64,000 nt of DNA from Commensalibacter melissae (lineage in GTDB: Bacteria > Pseudomonadota > Alphaproteobacteria > Acetobacterales > Acetobacteraceae): the NCBI RefSeq assembly GCF_003691365.1, contig NZ_CP033087.1:1130501-1194500 (forward strand), in the 5' to 3' direction. Under the pieces are notes generated by a model. The model did not search any database, was not told the origin of the DNA, and worked only from the letters and a program-made list of their open reading frames with translations. Positions 1-9,191 of this stretch are shown one piece after another; the first letter of the stretch is position 1; every line of letters starts with the position of its first letter. The translations under genes and the position numbers were made by a program.

Positions 1-1713
1 GTCACATACTTTTCCCAATGCACCGGCAAGATAGGTGATACCTCCATCATTTGGCTGCAAAACAGCATTCCATGCCTTTTCAGGATCAGCCACATAACGC
101 TTGATTTCAGGATTACTCAAATAAGCCTGTTTCATCGTTTCAACTAAATTTTTTGCCCGTTCAGCAATTCCAGCTTCTTCCTTATGTCCGTTAACGACCG
201 TGTAATCCATAACAGCTGGGAAACTTATAGAGGGACTACGTAACCAGTAAAGATTATTGAAAGGATGATTATCTCTCCAATTCTCAATCCAACTGCACGT
301 TTTAAAAAAGTCAATTAGACTTGCATTAATTCTGGCTGTCCATCTTGTGCTTGATGAAGGAGATTCTCCTGCTTTTTGTTCAAACTCCCGATCAAATTTT
401 GTTAAAACAACAAACAAATTATCTCTTTGTCTATTACGTTCTTCTTCCGTCGTACCGATACTGTTTCTTACCCATCCATCAATCATACCTGGCAGGGTTG
501 AAACATTCTGTATGGAATCACCAATACACAATAACATTGCCGAAATTTCACGTTCGGCTTCATAGCGTTGAAAAAGATAGGCCACCTTTCCCCGAAGAAA
601 TAAACGTCCCAAAGCTTCTGGTGCCTGGAGAAACGCTTGTGGATCGTAAATCATTTCTCTTGATCTTGCGCCAGGAAAATCAAGCAAATCCGTTTCCTTG
701 AGAAATGCCCATGGAGCATCACTTCCTATTGGAACGGTTAATTCTGCCGTCAATGCCGTTACAATTGAACGGTCAATTGATTGTCTTTCCCCTTTTGAAG
801 TCAAAACGGTAACTTTATCTTGGGAATTCATTCCAAGCGTGAATAGGGTTTCAACATTCAATATACTTTTTTCTCTTGGCTTCAGTGCTTCTGTAGAGCA
901 ATAGACATTTTCCGTTTTTCCCAAATTTCCTAAAACTGTAAATAAATTTCTTCCTAAATTGGTAAATTGCCCCAGATTGTTCCATAATGGTGAAAACAAG
1001 ACAGCCGATTCATGAGCTGGAATATACGGAACGGTTTCCCTCAGTTGCTGCCAGTAAATTTCTCTTAATTTTTCAAATCTATGATGGTCGGGATATTGTT
1101 TTTTTAAATATTCATATAGAACCTCTATATCATCAATATCTATAATTGAATTAATGATCTTGTCTTGCATAAAAGGTTTCATTGACTGAAACAAATTCTG
1201 TAGTGACTGATCGTCAATTTCGGCATCTTTTGTCTTAAAATCCTCAATTGATGTATTGGTCAATATTTTTATGACATCAACCGCTGACAACAATCGTAAT
1301 GGAACGGGCATATTTTCATCAATAACGTCAATTTTCCGCGTCGTAAAACGAGATACAAGCCCCGTTGATTCATTACCACCTTGTGGATTCATATCCGTTA
1401 AGAAATTAAGATTTTCTTTTTGATAATACGCTATCAATGCCTGTCCGGGTTTTGTCGCCAAACTTGAAACAAGATAGGATTTACCTGCCTGAGACGCTCC
1501 AAAAACCGCCACGGCAGGTGGCTGGTAAGCTGCATTGTCAAGTTGTCTGGCCTGCCGACGAAATCGCCTAAGGGTATATTTGACTGCATCCCCATCTCCC
1601 CTAATGGCTTTTGGATTATCTTCAAACCAGTGTAAAGCCATATCAGCAGAACATAATACATTCCCGGTTCTTTTTTGTAGATGCCTGGTCATTTCTTGAA
1701 TATCGTTTGGCAT
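1..1713 (-). CDS. srfC: SrfC family P-loop GTPase-like protein (3' part lies outside the window)
   Basis: The frame is open from an ATG at 1711-1713 to the left edge (571 codons, no stop), so the C-terminus is missing. Translated by hand, it shows a G1/Walker A motif GASQAGKS at about residues 72-79, a G3-like DFPGAR (DNA near 675-690) and a G4-like TKFD in LTKFDREF (DNA near 385-405). This fits the SrfC family (putative bacterial virulence factor) and suggests a GTPase. It starts 16 nt after the srfB stop, so the two are co-transcribed. SrfC was named for an SsrAB-regulated Salmonella gene; its biochemical role is not settled. No signal peptide or membrane segment is seen, so it is probably cytosolic. 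Confidence 0.85.
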   Translation of the reverse strand, partial: MPNDIQEMTRHLQKRTGNVLCSADMALHWFEDNPKAIRGDGDAVKYTLRRFRRQARQLDNAAYQPPAVAVFGASQAGKSYLVSSLATKPGQALIAYYQKENLNFLTDMNPQGGNESTGLVSRFTTRKIDVIDENMPVPLRLLSAVDVIKILTNTSIEDFKTKDAEIDDQSLQNLFQSMKPFMQDKIINSIIDIDDIEVLYEYLKKQYPDHHRFEKLREIYWQQLRETVPYIPAHESAVLFSPLWNNLGQFTNLGRNLFTVLGNLGKTENVYCSTEALKPREKSILNVETLFTLGMNSQDKVTVLTSKGERQSIDRSIVTALTAELTVPIGSDAPWAFLKETDLLDFPGARSREMIYDPQAFLQAPEALGRLFLRGKVAYLFQRYEAEREISAMLLCIGDSIQNVSTLPGMIDGWVRNSIGTTEEERNRQRDNLFVVLTKFDREFEQKAGESPSSSTRWTARINASLIDFFKTCSWIENWRDNHPFNNLYWLRSPSISFPAVMDYTVVNGHKEEAGIAERAKNLVETMKQAYLSNPEIKRYVADPEKAWNAVLQPNDGGITYLAGALGKVCD

Positions 1714-1729
1714 ATTAAATAATCTTTCT

Positions 1730-4654
1730 CTAGGCTAAGGTAAAGCGACCTGTATCACGCCAATAACCTTCGGAATTCATCATGGTTTGCAATCTCAGGA
1801 CCAAAAGTCGGGTGGAATATTGCTCGCCATTCCGATCTGTTATTTCAACAATCCTGAATTGTTCGCGATCTGAATAATCATTTTTTAGATTTTCCTTTTC
1901 TTGATCGATATCCTGACGCTTAATTGTTACCGTCAAAGGCAGGGCAACTTTATTCAGAGCATTGAAATTATTTATTTCCAAAACATATAATGGCGACGCT
2001 GGCCATCTTTCAATTCCAAGCTGACGAAAACCAATCTTGGTGGTATTTTCAAAATCATCAATCTTGAAACCTACATCTTCTTGAGGCTTCCTTTCGGGTA
2101 AATCTATATTTGAAAGCCAAACATTTTTATTCCTCAACTGACCATTTTTTTCCAAACGACCAATAAAACGCACAGTGGAATACATATGCAAATCACGTGA
2201 TCGTAATACAAAATTCTGTAACTTCCCTTCCGCCTGTAAACATAAAGATGCACCAACTACAACGGTGGTTTTTGGATCACTTATACGGTTCTGAGCATCA
2301 CGGAAAGAATAATATGCACCAACACGATAATGGTACATACCTATAATACGGTGAACCGGAACCGGCATGGCGGCCATAATCATATCAACAATTCTGCGTA
2401 ATCTTGAAGGTCTACCTGAAATCAACAAGACATCACAATCATAGGTCCAAATTGCTTCGCACAATTTCGCTATGACATCACCCATAACATATGTGATCGA
2501 GGCCTCAACCTGTTGCACCTTGGCTATGATTTCCAAATCGGTTATTTTAAAATTTTCTGCTCCTGCTTTTTTGGCAAGGGTCTGAATGTAATTTTGGGAT
2601 CGCTCGATATTTTCCTTGTCCTCACCAAGAACATCGCCAATATGGAATGCATCAAGTATATCGATTGTTCGATCAGTTAAATTTTCATAACGGGACAATA
2701 TTGCCAATGCAACCGGTTCCAAAACATTATTGACAAAAAGCTGTCTTAAATGACGCTCCTGTTCTGATTGCCCTCCCCAGTCCTGTCCAATGGCGGAACT
2801 AAAAAATGCCTGGGTGTCAATTACGCCCGCTTTACGTAGGGAATTTTCCATTATGGGTAAAATGATATGCGTTATGATATGTTCAAGAATATCATCCCCT
2901 GCTATTTTAAAGCTTTCCCTAAATTCCTGATGTGGACAAATTGTCTCACCCACAGGCACAGAATAGGAACTTATCATCAAGTCAGTCGTTCCACCTCCAA
3001 TATCCAAGCTTGCTATCCTAATTTTCGGTATCCGGTTATCAGTTTCCCTATCTTTATCGACATGACCGTTTAATTGCATGAACTCATCCAAATTTCCACC
3101 GAGACGTTCGGTAATCTCGTTATATAACCAAACGATTTGGGTTGCTGTTGCCTCATCAAGATGCGTGTGAATTTTTGGCCGTTCATTTGTAGATATACCC
3201 AGCATTTCGCAATATAAATCAATGGCTGAAATCGCACGATTACGTAAGATTTTCTGTTCTGCTACCGGCATACCGGGAGGTAATGTCAATGTTACAGACC
3301 GAAGATGTCTCATTAAAGTTTTATTTTGTCTTTGTTCACGATTTTGAGGTGAGTTCATCTGTAATCTTGCTTGAAACAAAATTTCCACAAGCATAAAGGT
3401 AAATAATGAACTCCGTGAAAAATTTGGTTGTGTAGTGATATTCTCCCCTATTAAACGTTCCTCCTCAGTCAAAACACGACCATCCGGTGAAATCATTGCC
3501 ATAAATGCCCCCGTAACTGGAGGATCGATTATTCTGCCCGAAATACCCATGGAACGGCTATTGTAACGCCAGCTTTGCAAAGATAAACGCGTGTCCCATA
3601 TATATCTTTTAGGAGATGTGATACCGGTTATACCTTCATTTCCAATTCTTGTCCCTGCCAAATGTGCCGCCTCATAACCTACCCTGACCGGACTTGGCCA
3701 ATAAAAGGCAGACACCCTTCCGGAACGACGAGAGAGAAGATCACTTCCAAAATTTGCACGAGCAAATTCTATACAGCTTGGAAATGGTTTGTCATATTTA
3801 AGATTGGGACGTGAAAGATCTCTAAGAATCAAAGGATAGCTATTTGAAAAATTAACATCCTGTCCCGGATGATCCTCAACTAAAATTCCACAGCTCCTTG
3901 AATTTCCCAAATCCAGAATTAGGTCTACCTCAACCGGGACTTGTGATGTTATTCCCTTACCACCATCCAGCAAATGCACTGATGGTAAGGTTTGCAAGGA
4001 GGTTAAAATCTGTAGGAATGCCTGATAGACGGCATAATGCCAACAATATCGTTCTTCATATAAAGAACTATTGACAACATTTTCCTGTTTGATTTTCAAA
4101 AGCCAATCACCAACCCATCCTTCATTCAAAAACCATGCCACATCAGTAAAATTAGAAACGAATTTATAACAGTCCTGTCTTTGGCTATCTTCTATAGTGG
4201 GTGCATTATAAATTTCATTATTATCCTGTGTTTGCAAACTTGTATCAAAGACAAGATCAAATTGATACAAATCCTCCCTTATCTGTGTAAGATATCCACG
4301 TACCCAATTTGCCGGTCCATTTCGAAAATGCTCATTACCTGTTTCTTCACCCGATATGAGCGCAAAAAAAGGCAAGGGTATCCATTGATGCAGAAACATT
4401 TGCATCATCCCTTTCCAGGAAATCTCATAAATCTGATTTTCAGGTGGAACCTGACCGGATTGAACATCCCTCAACACACCTGTTTCGGGATCCTCCCTAA
4501 GGGAATGCAAGATATAACGTGGTGTACCATCATCATATTCACCATTACGCTCTTCCCAAAACCAGCAATGAACATTTTTTAATTGCGCAACAGGAATTTT
4601 AATAGACCAAAACTGTATTCCACTGTCAGGAATTAAAGTGATGATACGAGACAT
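1730..4654 (-). CDS. srfB: SrfB family protein with actin/Hsp70-type ATPase fold
   Basis: 974 aa from the ATG at 4654, chosen over an upstream start at 4690 because an AGGGGA Shine-Dalgarno lies 11 nt before it and the family begins like MSRIITLIPDSG. It has a phosphate-1-like motif LILDLGNSRSCG (about 245-256), a phosphate-2-like motif SLDIGGGTTDLM (about 549-560) and an adenosine-type motif LLISGRPSRL (about 743-752). These are landmarks of the sugar kinase/Hsp70/actin superfamily and typical of SrfB. It is the first gene of a srfB-srfC unit. The usual upstream partner SrfA is absent here; SrfA-like genes occur at 16029-18049. It is probably cytosolic and nucleotide-binding; its cellular role is unknown. 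Confidence 0.9.
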   Translation of the reverse strand: MSRIITLIPDSGIQFWSIKIPVAQLKNVHCWFWEERNGEYDDGTPRYILHSLREDPETGVLRDVQSGQVPPENQIYEISWKGMMQMFLHQWIPLPFFALISGEETGNEHFRNGPANWVRGYLTQIREDLYQFDLVFDTSLQTQDNNEIYNAPTIEDSQRQDCYKFVSNFTDVAWFLNEGWVGDWLLKIKQENVVNSSLYEERYCWHYAVYQAFLQILTSLQTLPSVHLLDGGKGITSQVPVEVDLILDLGNSRSCGILVEDHPGQDVNFSNSYPLILRDLSRPNLKYDKPFPSCIEFARANFGSDLLSRRSGRVSAFYWPSPVRVGYEAAHLAGTRIGNEGITGITSPKRYIWDTRLSLQSWRYNSRSMGISGRIIDPPVTGAFMAMISPDGRVLTEEERLIGENITTQPNFSRSSLFTFMLVEILFQARLQMNSPQNREQRQNKTLMRHLRSVTLTLPPGMPVAEQKILRNRAISAIDLYCEMLGISTNERPKIHTHLDEATATQIVWLYNEITERLGGNLDEFMQLNGHVDKDRETDNRIPKIRIASLDIGGGTTDLMISSYSVPVGETICPHQEFRESFKIAGDDILEHIITHIILPIMENSLRKAGVIDTQAFFSSAIGQDWGGQSEQERHLRQLFVNNVLEPVALAILSRYENLTDRTIDILDAFHIGDVLGEDKENIERSQNYIQTLAKKAGAENFKITDLEIIAKVQQVEASITYVMGDVIAKLCEAIWTYDCDVLLISGRPSRLRRIVDMIMAAMPVPVHRIIGMYHYRVGAYYSFRDAQNRISDPKTTVVVGASLCLQAEGKLQNFVLRSRDLHMYSTVRFIGRLEKNGQLRNKNVWLSNIDLPERKPQEDVGFKIDDFENTTKIGFRQLGIERWPASPLYVLEINNFNALNKVALPLTVTIKRQDIDQEKENLKNDYSDREQFRIVEITDRNGEQYSTRLLVLRLQTMMNSEGYWRDTGRFTLA

Positions 4655-4690
4655 ATGATTCTCAATCCCCTGAGAAATATTAGGACACAA

Positions 4691-4920
4691 ATTGATAGAT
4701 TAAACTATAACAGCTATTATAAAATAAAAAATAAATAATTGAATTGTTTTAACGACCCAGTTTTTATGAAATAATTTTGAAAATCTATTTAAATATAAAT
4801 TTCAACCAATTAAAAAATAAATAATATTCTGAGTATGATTGAACACTATATTAATTGAGCTTCATATCTTGACTATATAAATCAAATACCGTACCTAAAT
4901 AACTAGGTATATTAATAATC
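4691..4920. promoter_or_regulatory. Divergent promoter region between srfB and the MFS exporter
   Basis: 230 nt of very AT-rich sequence between two divergently transcribed genes. It must hold promoters for both, but I could not assign boxes confidently. No inverted repeat of note was seen. Confidence 0.4.
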
Positions 4921-6288
4921 ATGAACATTCCGATTGAAAACAATCAAAAACGGTTTTTACCCATTGTCGCAGCAATATCATTTTTCATGGCTGCACTTGA
5001 TTCAACTGCCGTCAATACAATAATTCCCTACTTATCCAATTTTTTTAACACACCTTTATTCAAAACAAAAAATATCATTATTTATTATATGGTGGCTGGG
5101 TCTCTTTTCATTCCCCTTACGGGATATCTATGCCAAAAACATGGATGTCGCATAATTTTTTGTCTTTCACTGGCAATTTTTACATCTGGTTCTCTTTTAT
5201 GCGGACTTTCCCATAACTTGAATGAATTGTTAATCGCAAGGATTATTCAGGGTTCTGGAGGAGCACTTATGCTGCCGATCGGTCGATTGGCAATTATCCA
5301 GACCTTTTCCAAAGACGAACTGGTAAAAGCATTAAGTATGGTAACCCTTCCCGCTTTGACTGGTCCCTTGATCGGTCCCATTGTTGGGGGGATGATCACT
5401 TCTTATTTTCATTGGTCTCTAATATTTTTAATCAATATACCCTTCGGTATTCTTGGAATTATATTTGCCTTACGAATTTTCCCCGATATCAAGGATAAAT
5501 CAATTAAAATGGATTATACAGGGTACGGAATATTTGCCATTTCAATAGCCTTTCTTACCTATGCACTCAGTCTATTTAGTGAAACAAAACAATTTAAAAT
5601 TCCAACCCTGATTCTTATTCTGGGCATTCTTTTAATGATATTTTACTGGATAAAATCCTATAATCATAAACACCCCTTATTTCATCACAACCTTTTTAAA
5701 GTAAGAAGCTTCACAATTGGAATTTTCGGTAACATCGTTGCACGTATCGGATGCGGCGCCGTGCCGTTCATGCTGCCATTGATGTTACAAATTCTATTGG
5801 GACTTTCACCCGTAAAATGTGGTTTTGCAATGTTACCATTGGCCATTGCTTCTTTTGTAGGAAAATCTTTCGTCGATCAGATTATAAGACAAACCGGTTA
5901 CCGACGTTTTCTGTTTATCAACACTATATTGCTCAGTTTTTCATATATTTCGTATGTAACTGTAACAAGTTCATCCAGCTGGACATTACTGGTTGTTCTC
6001 ATGCTCATTACTGGATTTATAAATTCCATTCAATTTACAGCTATGAATACAGTTACCGTTATTGATCTATCTTTTCGTAAACAACCTTCAGGAAGCGGTC
6101 TATTATCCACAGTCATGCAACTTTCCATGGCTTCTGGTGTTGCCGTCTCTGCAATACTTTTAAATGTAGATCAATCTTTGCATCCCAATTCCGCTCCTGC
6201 AATGCATTTTCATTTTACATGGTTTTGGTTGGGTATAACGACACTTTTCAGCTCTTTTATCTTTTGGTTTTTGCCAAAAGGAAAATAA
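4921..6288 (+). CDS. MFS multidrug exporter, DHA2 (EmrB/QacA) type
   Basis: 455 aa, strongly hydrophobic throughout, consistent with 12-14 transmembrane helices. TM1 carries an acidic residue in ALDSTAVNTIIPYL, as in DHA2 exporters. A motif-A-like loop QKHGCRIIF follows TM2, ARIIQGSGGALMLPIGR corresponds to the TM4 region, and the motif-C-like segment is LTGPLIGPIVGGMI. These are usual in proton-driven drug or organic-acid exporters of the inner membrane. The substrate cannot be told from sequence. It is monocistronic, and its stop directly abuts the stop of the convergent retropepsin gene with no spacer. A 7-bp hairpin CTTTTGG/CCAAAAG (6261-6280) lies inside its last codons. Confidence 0.9.
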   Translation: MNIPIENNQKRFLPIVAAISFFMAALDSTAVNTIIPYLSNFFNTPLFKTKNIIIYYMVAGSLFIPLTGYLCQKHGCRIIFCLSLAIFTSGSLLCGLSHNLNELLIARIIQGSGGALMLPIGRLAIIQTFSKDELVKALSMVTLPALTGPLIGPIVGGMITSYFHWSLIFLINIPFGILGIIFALRIFPDIKDKSIKMDYTGYGIFAISIAFLTYALSLFSETKQFKIPTLILILGILLMIFYWIKSYNHKHPLFHHNLFKVRSFTIGIFGNIVARIGCGAVPFMLPLMLQILLGLSPVKCGFAMLPLAIASFVGKSFVDQIIRQTGYRRFLFINTILLSFSYISYVTVTSSSSWTLLVVLMLITGFINSIQFTAMNTVTVIDLSFRKQPSGSGLLSTVMQLSMASGVAVSAILLNVDQSLHPNSAPAMHFHFTWFWLGITTLFSSFIFWFLPKGK

Positions 6289-7212
6289 TTATTCTTCCCT
6301 ATTATTTATAAAATACAATTTTTCACGTTTATAGGATATCCATATTTTATTTAGTGCAAACCAGTCTGAACCAATCAGCATATCTGCTTCATCATGCAAT
6401 GGGGATACGGTCAATGTAGGTTTGATTTCAACCTGTCCACCAATTTCGAAACGCTTAAATTGATACCAGTGATAAACAACCTCTTTTGAACCAATCGAGC
6501 TTGCCAGTCCACCCGGACGTGTGGCCAGCTCATTTTCATGAATTCCCATTTCTTTTACTTTTTGAAGGGCAACTATTCGGGATCGTGCACCACTGTCAAT
6601 TAGGGCTTCTAGGGGAAACTGATCAATTCTTACCTTTGTAAACACACGAAAACCTTTTTTGTCCAAATCAGTAATATGACCTTTTTCTTGCCAAAAAGGT
6701 GGTACCATACATAATAATGAATGGCTGTTCACCTCCCATAAATTCAGCTTTCCTGTTTTTAATGAAAATTCAACATCAAAATTTGATAATATATCTCCAC
6801 CGATCAATCCTGAAATGGCAGGTTTAATTCTTGGAAATTGAGGTAAATTACCAACTGGTATAGATAAAGCGCCCAGATTGTACGTTCCTATGTGCATATT
6901 TCGGATAAAAACATTTTGTACTGTTTTACTTCCCCCTTTTGAACCCAGTATTATTGTTTTTTGGCCTGGATCCACAGGTAAATGCAACCTTGAAGCTCCA
7001 TCCAAAGAAATAAGACTTCCTTCTGATCCTGTGTCAATAATCAGGGAAACCATTTGTCCATTAATTTGAAAATCCCCTATTATATAACCTCCTATATTTC
7101 TGAGAGGAATTTGCGCAATTTTTTCATAACTGCATAAATTCCTTTCGGCTTTGGCAGAATCAAAAGACCATAAGCCTGTAAAAAAATAAAATGTCAGAAT
7201 GAGTTTTTTCAT
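6289..7212 (-). CDS. Secreted protein with two retropepsin-like aspartic protease domains
   Basis: 307 aa with an N-terminal signal peptide (about residues 1-22, ending near SAKA), so probably periplasmic. The first retropepsin-like unit has LIIDTGSEGS (about 57-66) and closes with GLIGGDIL. The second has ALIDSGARS (about 204-212) and closes with MLIGSDWF. Each carries the D-[TS]-G active-site triad. Ordinary retropepsins are homodimers with one triad each, so two units in one chain could form an intramolecular active site, as in pepsin. The start overlaps the xerC stop (ATGA), so it is translationally coupled. Substrate unknown. Confidence 0.8.
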   Translation of the reverse strand: MKKLILTFYFFTGLWSFDSAKAERNLCSYEKIAQIPLRNIGGYIIGDFQINGQMVSLIIDTGSEGSLISLDGASRLHLPVDPGQKTIILGSKGGSKTVQNVFIRNMHIGTYNLGALSIPVGNLPQFPRIKPAISGLIGGDILSNFDVEFSLKTGKLNLWEVNSHSLLCMVPPFWQEKGHITDLDKKGFRVFTKVRIDQFPLEALIDSGARSRIVALQKVKEMGIHENELATRPGGLASSIGSKEVVYHWYQFKRFEIGGQVEIKPTLTVSPLHDEADMLIGSDWFALNKIWISYKREKLYFINNREE

Positions 7213-8192
7213 ATTTTTCTGTTTATATTTGCTTTGGGATGGGCTTTATTCCATACTTCCAGTAAATGAGATTCATCCATCAATGTATAACGCTGCGTTG
7301 TAGACAGGCTTGCATGTCCTAACAACATCTGTATTGTTCTTAAATCTCCTCCGTTTTGTAAAATATGGGTGGCAAATGAGTGACGTAGGGCATGAGGTGT
7401 TGCCAATTCTGACAATCCCGTAATGCGTCTGTATTCACGCATATTTTTTTGGGCAATCGATGGATTTAACCTTTTGCCTTTAACACCGACAAAAACTGGT
7501 GATTGAGATTTTATCATAAAAGGGTAATGTTTTTCCCATTTTATTAATGCCTCAGCCACATAGGACAAAATCGGCACAAGTCGTTCCTTGTTTCCTTTAC
7601 CGGTTATCCTTAGGGTTGCACCCTCACGGGTCAGGTCTGCATTTCTGAGATCCCCCCAATTTAAGGATAAGGCTTCAGACAACCGCAAACCACAACCATA
7701 CAACAATGTAAATAAAGCGATGTCACGATTTTGAGTCATTGGCGACTGATCAACAATTGCAATATTCCTAGTCAACTCTGAAGCCTCTTTTTCCGTCAAT
7801 GGATGAGGTAAAGGTTGATTGACCTTTGGAATCTTTATTAATGAAGCAATATTATTCTCAATATAATAAAACCTTGCCAAAAAGCGATAAAATGACCGTA
7901 ATGCGGATAAACGCCTTTTACGTGTACGGATTGCGGCATCTTGCGTATGTCGACCCTGACCAAGATAATGACTTTTAAGGGCTTTATTGTTTTCATCCGC
8001 CATCCATGCCCTGACATCCTTATATGAAAGATCGGCAAGATCATGCCCGGTTATTTCTTTCCCCCTATAATTTGCAAAAAATTGTAAAAAAAGGGTTAAA
8101 TCTTGTTGATAGGCAATAATACTATTAGATGAGGCTCTTTGACTGTCCCTCATCCATTTCAAGAAATGCTTTAAATAATCTTCTGCCAGCAT
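7209..8192 (-). CDS. xerC: Site-specific tyrosine recombinase XerC
   Basis: 327 aa. The N-terminal SAM-like core-binding domain (about 1-115) is followed by the catalytic domain with the full active set: R170 in GCGLRLSEAL, K199 in ITGKGNKER, H267 and R270 in HALRHSFATH, H293 in LLGHASLSTTQ and nucleophile Y302 in TQRYT. With XerD it resolves chromosome dimers at dif. It lies between thiD (45 nt upstream) and the retropepsin gene (overlapping), divergent from priA nearby; I recall a xerC/priA neighbourhood in other alphaproteobacteria. No dif-like site was recognised in the window. Confidence 0.93.
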   Translation of the reverse strand: MLAEDYLKHFLKWMRDSQRASSNSIIAYQQDLTLFLQFFANYRGKEITGHDLADLSYKDVRAWMADENNKALKSHYLGQGRHTQDAAIRTRKRRLSALRSFYRFLARFYYIENNIASLIKIPKVNQPLPHPLTEKEASELTRNIAIVDQSPMTQNRDIALFTLLYGCGLRLSEALSLNWGDLRNADLTREGATLRITGKGNKERLVPILSYVAEALIKWEKHYPFMIKSQSPVFVGVKGKRLNPSIAQKNMREYRRITGLSELATPHALRHSFATHILQNGGDLRTIQMLLGHASLSTTQRYTLMDESHLLEVWNKAHPKANINRKI

Positions 8193-8237
8193 GATTGGAT
8201 CCTTTCAACGCGATTCTGTCACTGAAATGATAATTTA

Positions 8238-9038
8238 TTATAAATTCCATATTCTGTAAAAATGATTGACCGGCCCATGTCCCTTACCCACTTGCAGCTG
8301 ATTGCCAGCCTTAAGTGCATGCCCTAGATAATTCTTGGCCTCTCTGACCGCATCAGGAATTTTCATAACGGGAATCAAGGCTGTTATGGCAGAAGACAAC
8401 GTGCATCCTGTCCCGTGATTATTATTTGTCATCACTCTTTCATCTTCATAATCGAAAATTTCATTCTTATTACATAATACATCAAAACAGTTAAATCCCT
8501 CGAGATGTCCCCCTTTTAACAAAACCCAATGAGATCCAAATGAAAGTAATTTCTGTGCCTCCTCTTTCATTTCCAGCATTGTTATTGGATCATCTCTATT
8601 CAATAAAACGCATGCCTCCGGGATATTTGGGGTAATAAGGGTGGCAAGAGGAAATAGTTCGTCCTTCAATGCATTAACTCCCGCATCATTGATCAAATAA
8701 TCACCGCTTTTTGCCACCATGACAGGATCAATAACGACCTTGGCAACATTATATTCTCTCAATTTCTGGGCTACAATCCTGACAATAAGCTCATTGCCAA
8801 GCATTCCGATTTTGACAGCGTCAACATGGATATCCTGAAAAATCGCATCGATCTGATCTGCAACCATTTTAGGATCCATAATCTGAAAAGATCTTACCCC
8901 TTGGGTGTTTTGCGCAACAACCGCCGTTATGACTGACATTGCATAGGTTCCCAATGCGGAAAAGGTTTTGATATCAGCCTGGATTCCCGCCCCTCCACTT
9001 GGATCGGTTCCAGCAATTGTTAAAATATTTTTAATCAT
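8238..9038 (-). CDS. thiD: Hydroxymethylpyrimidine/phosphomethylpyrimidine kinase
   Basis: 266 aa ribokinase-fold enzyme that phosphorylates HMP and HMP-P in thiamine synthesis. The N-terminus has the family signature AGTDPSGGAGIQADIKTFSA, the middle has VVIDPVMVAKSG, and the C-terminal anion-hole/catalytic motif is HGTGCTLSSAI. Full length for the family. It is the first gene of a thiD-xerC-retropepsin unit divergent from priA. No thiamine riboswitch was recognised upstream (9039-9191), and no other thiamine gene is in the window. Confidence 0.93.
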   Translation of the reverse strand: MIKNILTIAGTDPSGGAGIQADIKTFSALGTYAMSVITAVVAQNTQGVRSFQIMDPKMVADQIDAIFQDIHVDAVKIGMLGNELIVRIVAQKLREYNVAKVVIDPVMVAKSGDYLINDAGVNALKDELFPLATLITPNIPEACVLLNRDDPITMLEMKEEAQKLLSFGSHWVLLKGGHLEGFNCFDVLCNKNEIFDYEDERVMTNNNHGTGCTLSSAITALIPVMKIPDAVREAKNYLGHALKAGNQLQVGKGHGPVNHFYRIWNL

Positions 9039-9191
9039 GTAGATCCCAATTTATGTCTAATATTTTATGATTATAGCTTTAATTCATTCTAGAGATATAT
9101 TTTATCTTAAATCCAGAACATATAATTTCAAACAATGCTATACTATCCTCATAAAATAAGATTTTGCCTCAATTTCAATTGAGTTTGTCAA

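Noticed and set aside
345..904. Several short plus-strand ORFs
   Set aside because: Antisense to srfC; the minus-strand frame is continuously open and carries GTPase motifs.
4181..4582. 133-codon plus-strand ORF
   Set aside because: Antisense to srfB, whose frame has clear motifs; no ribosome site or family match.
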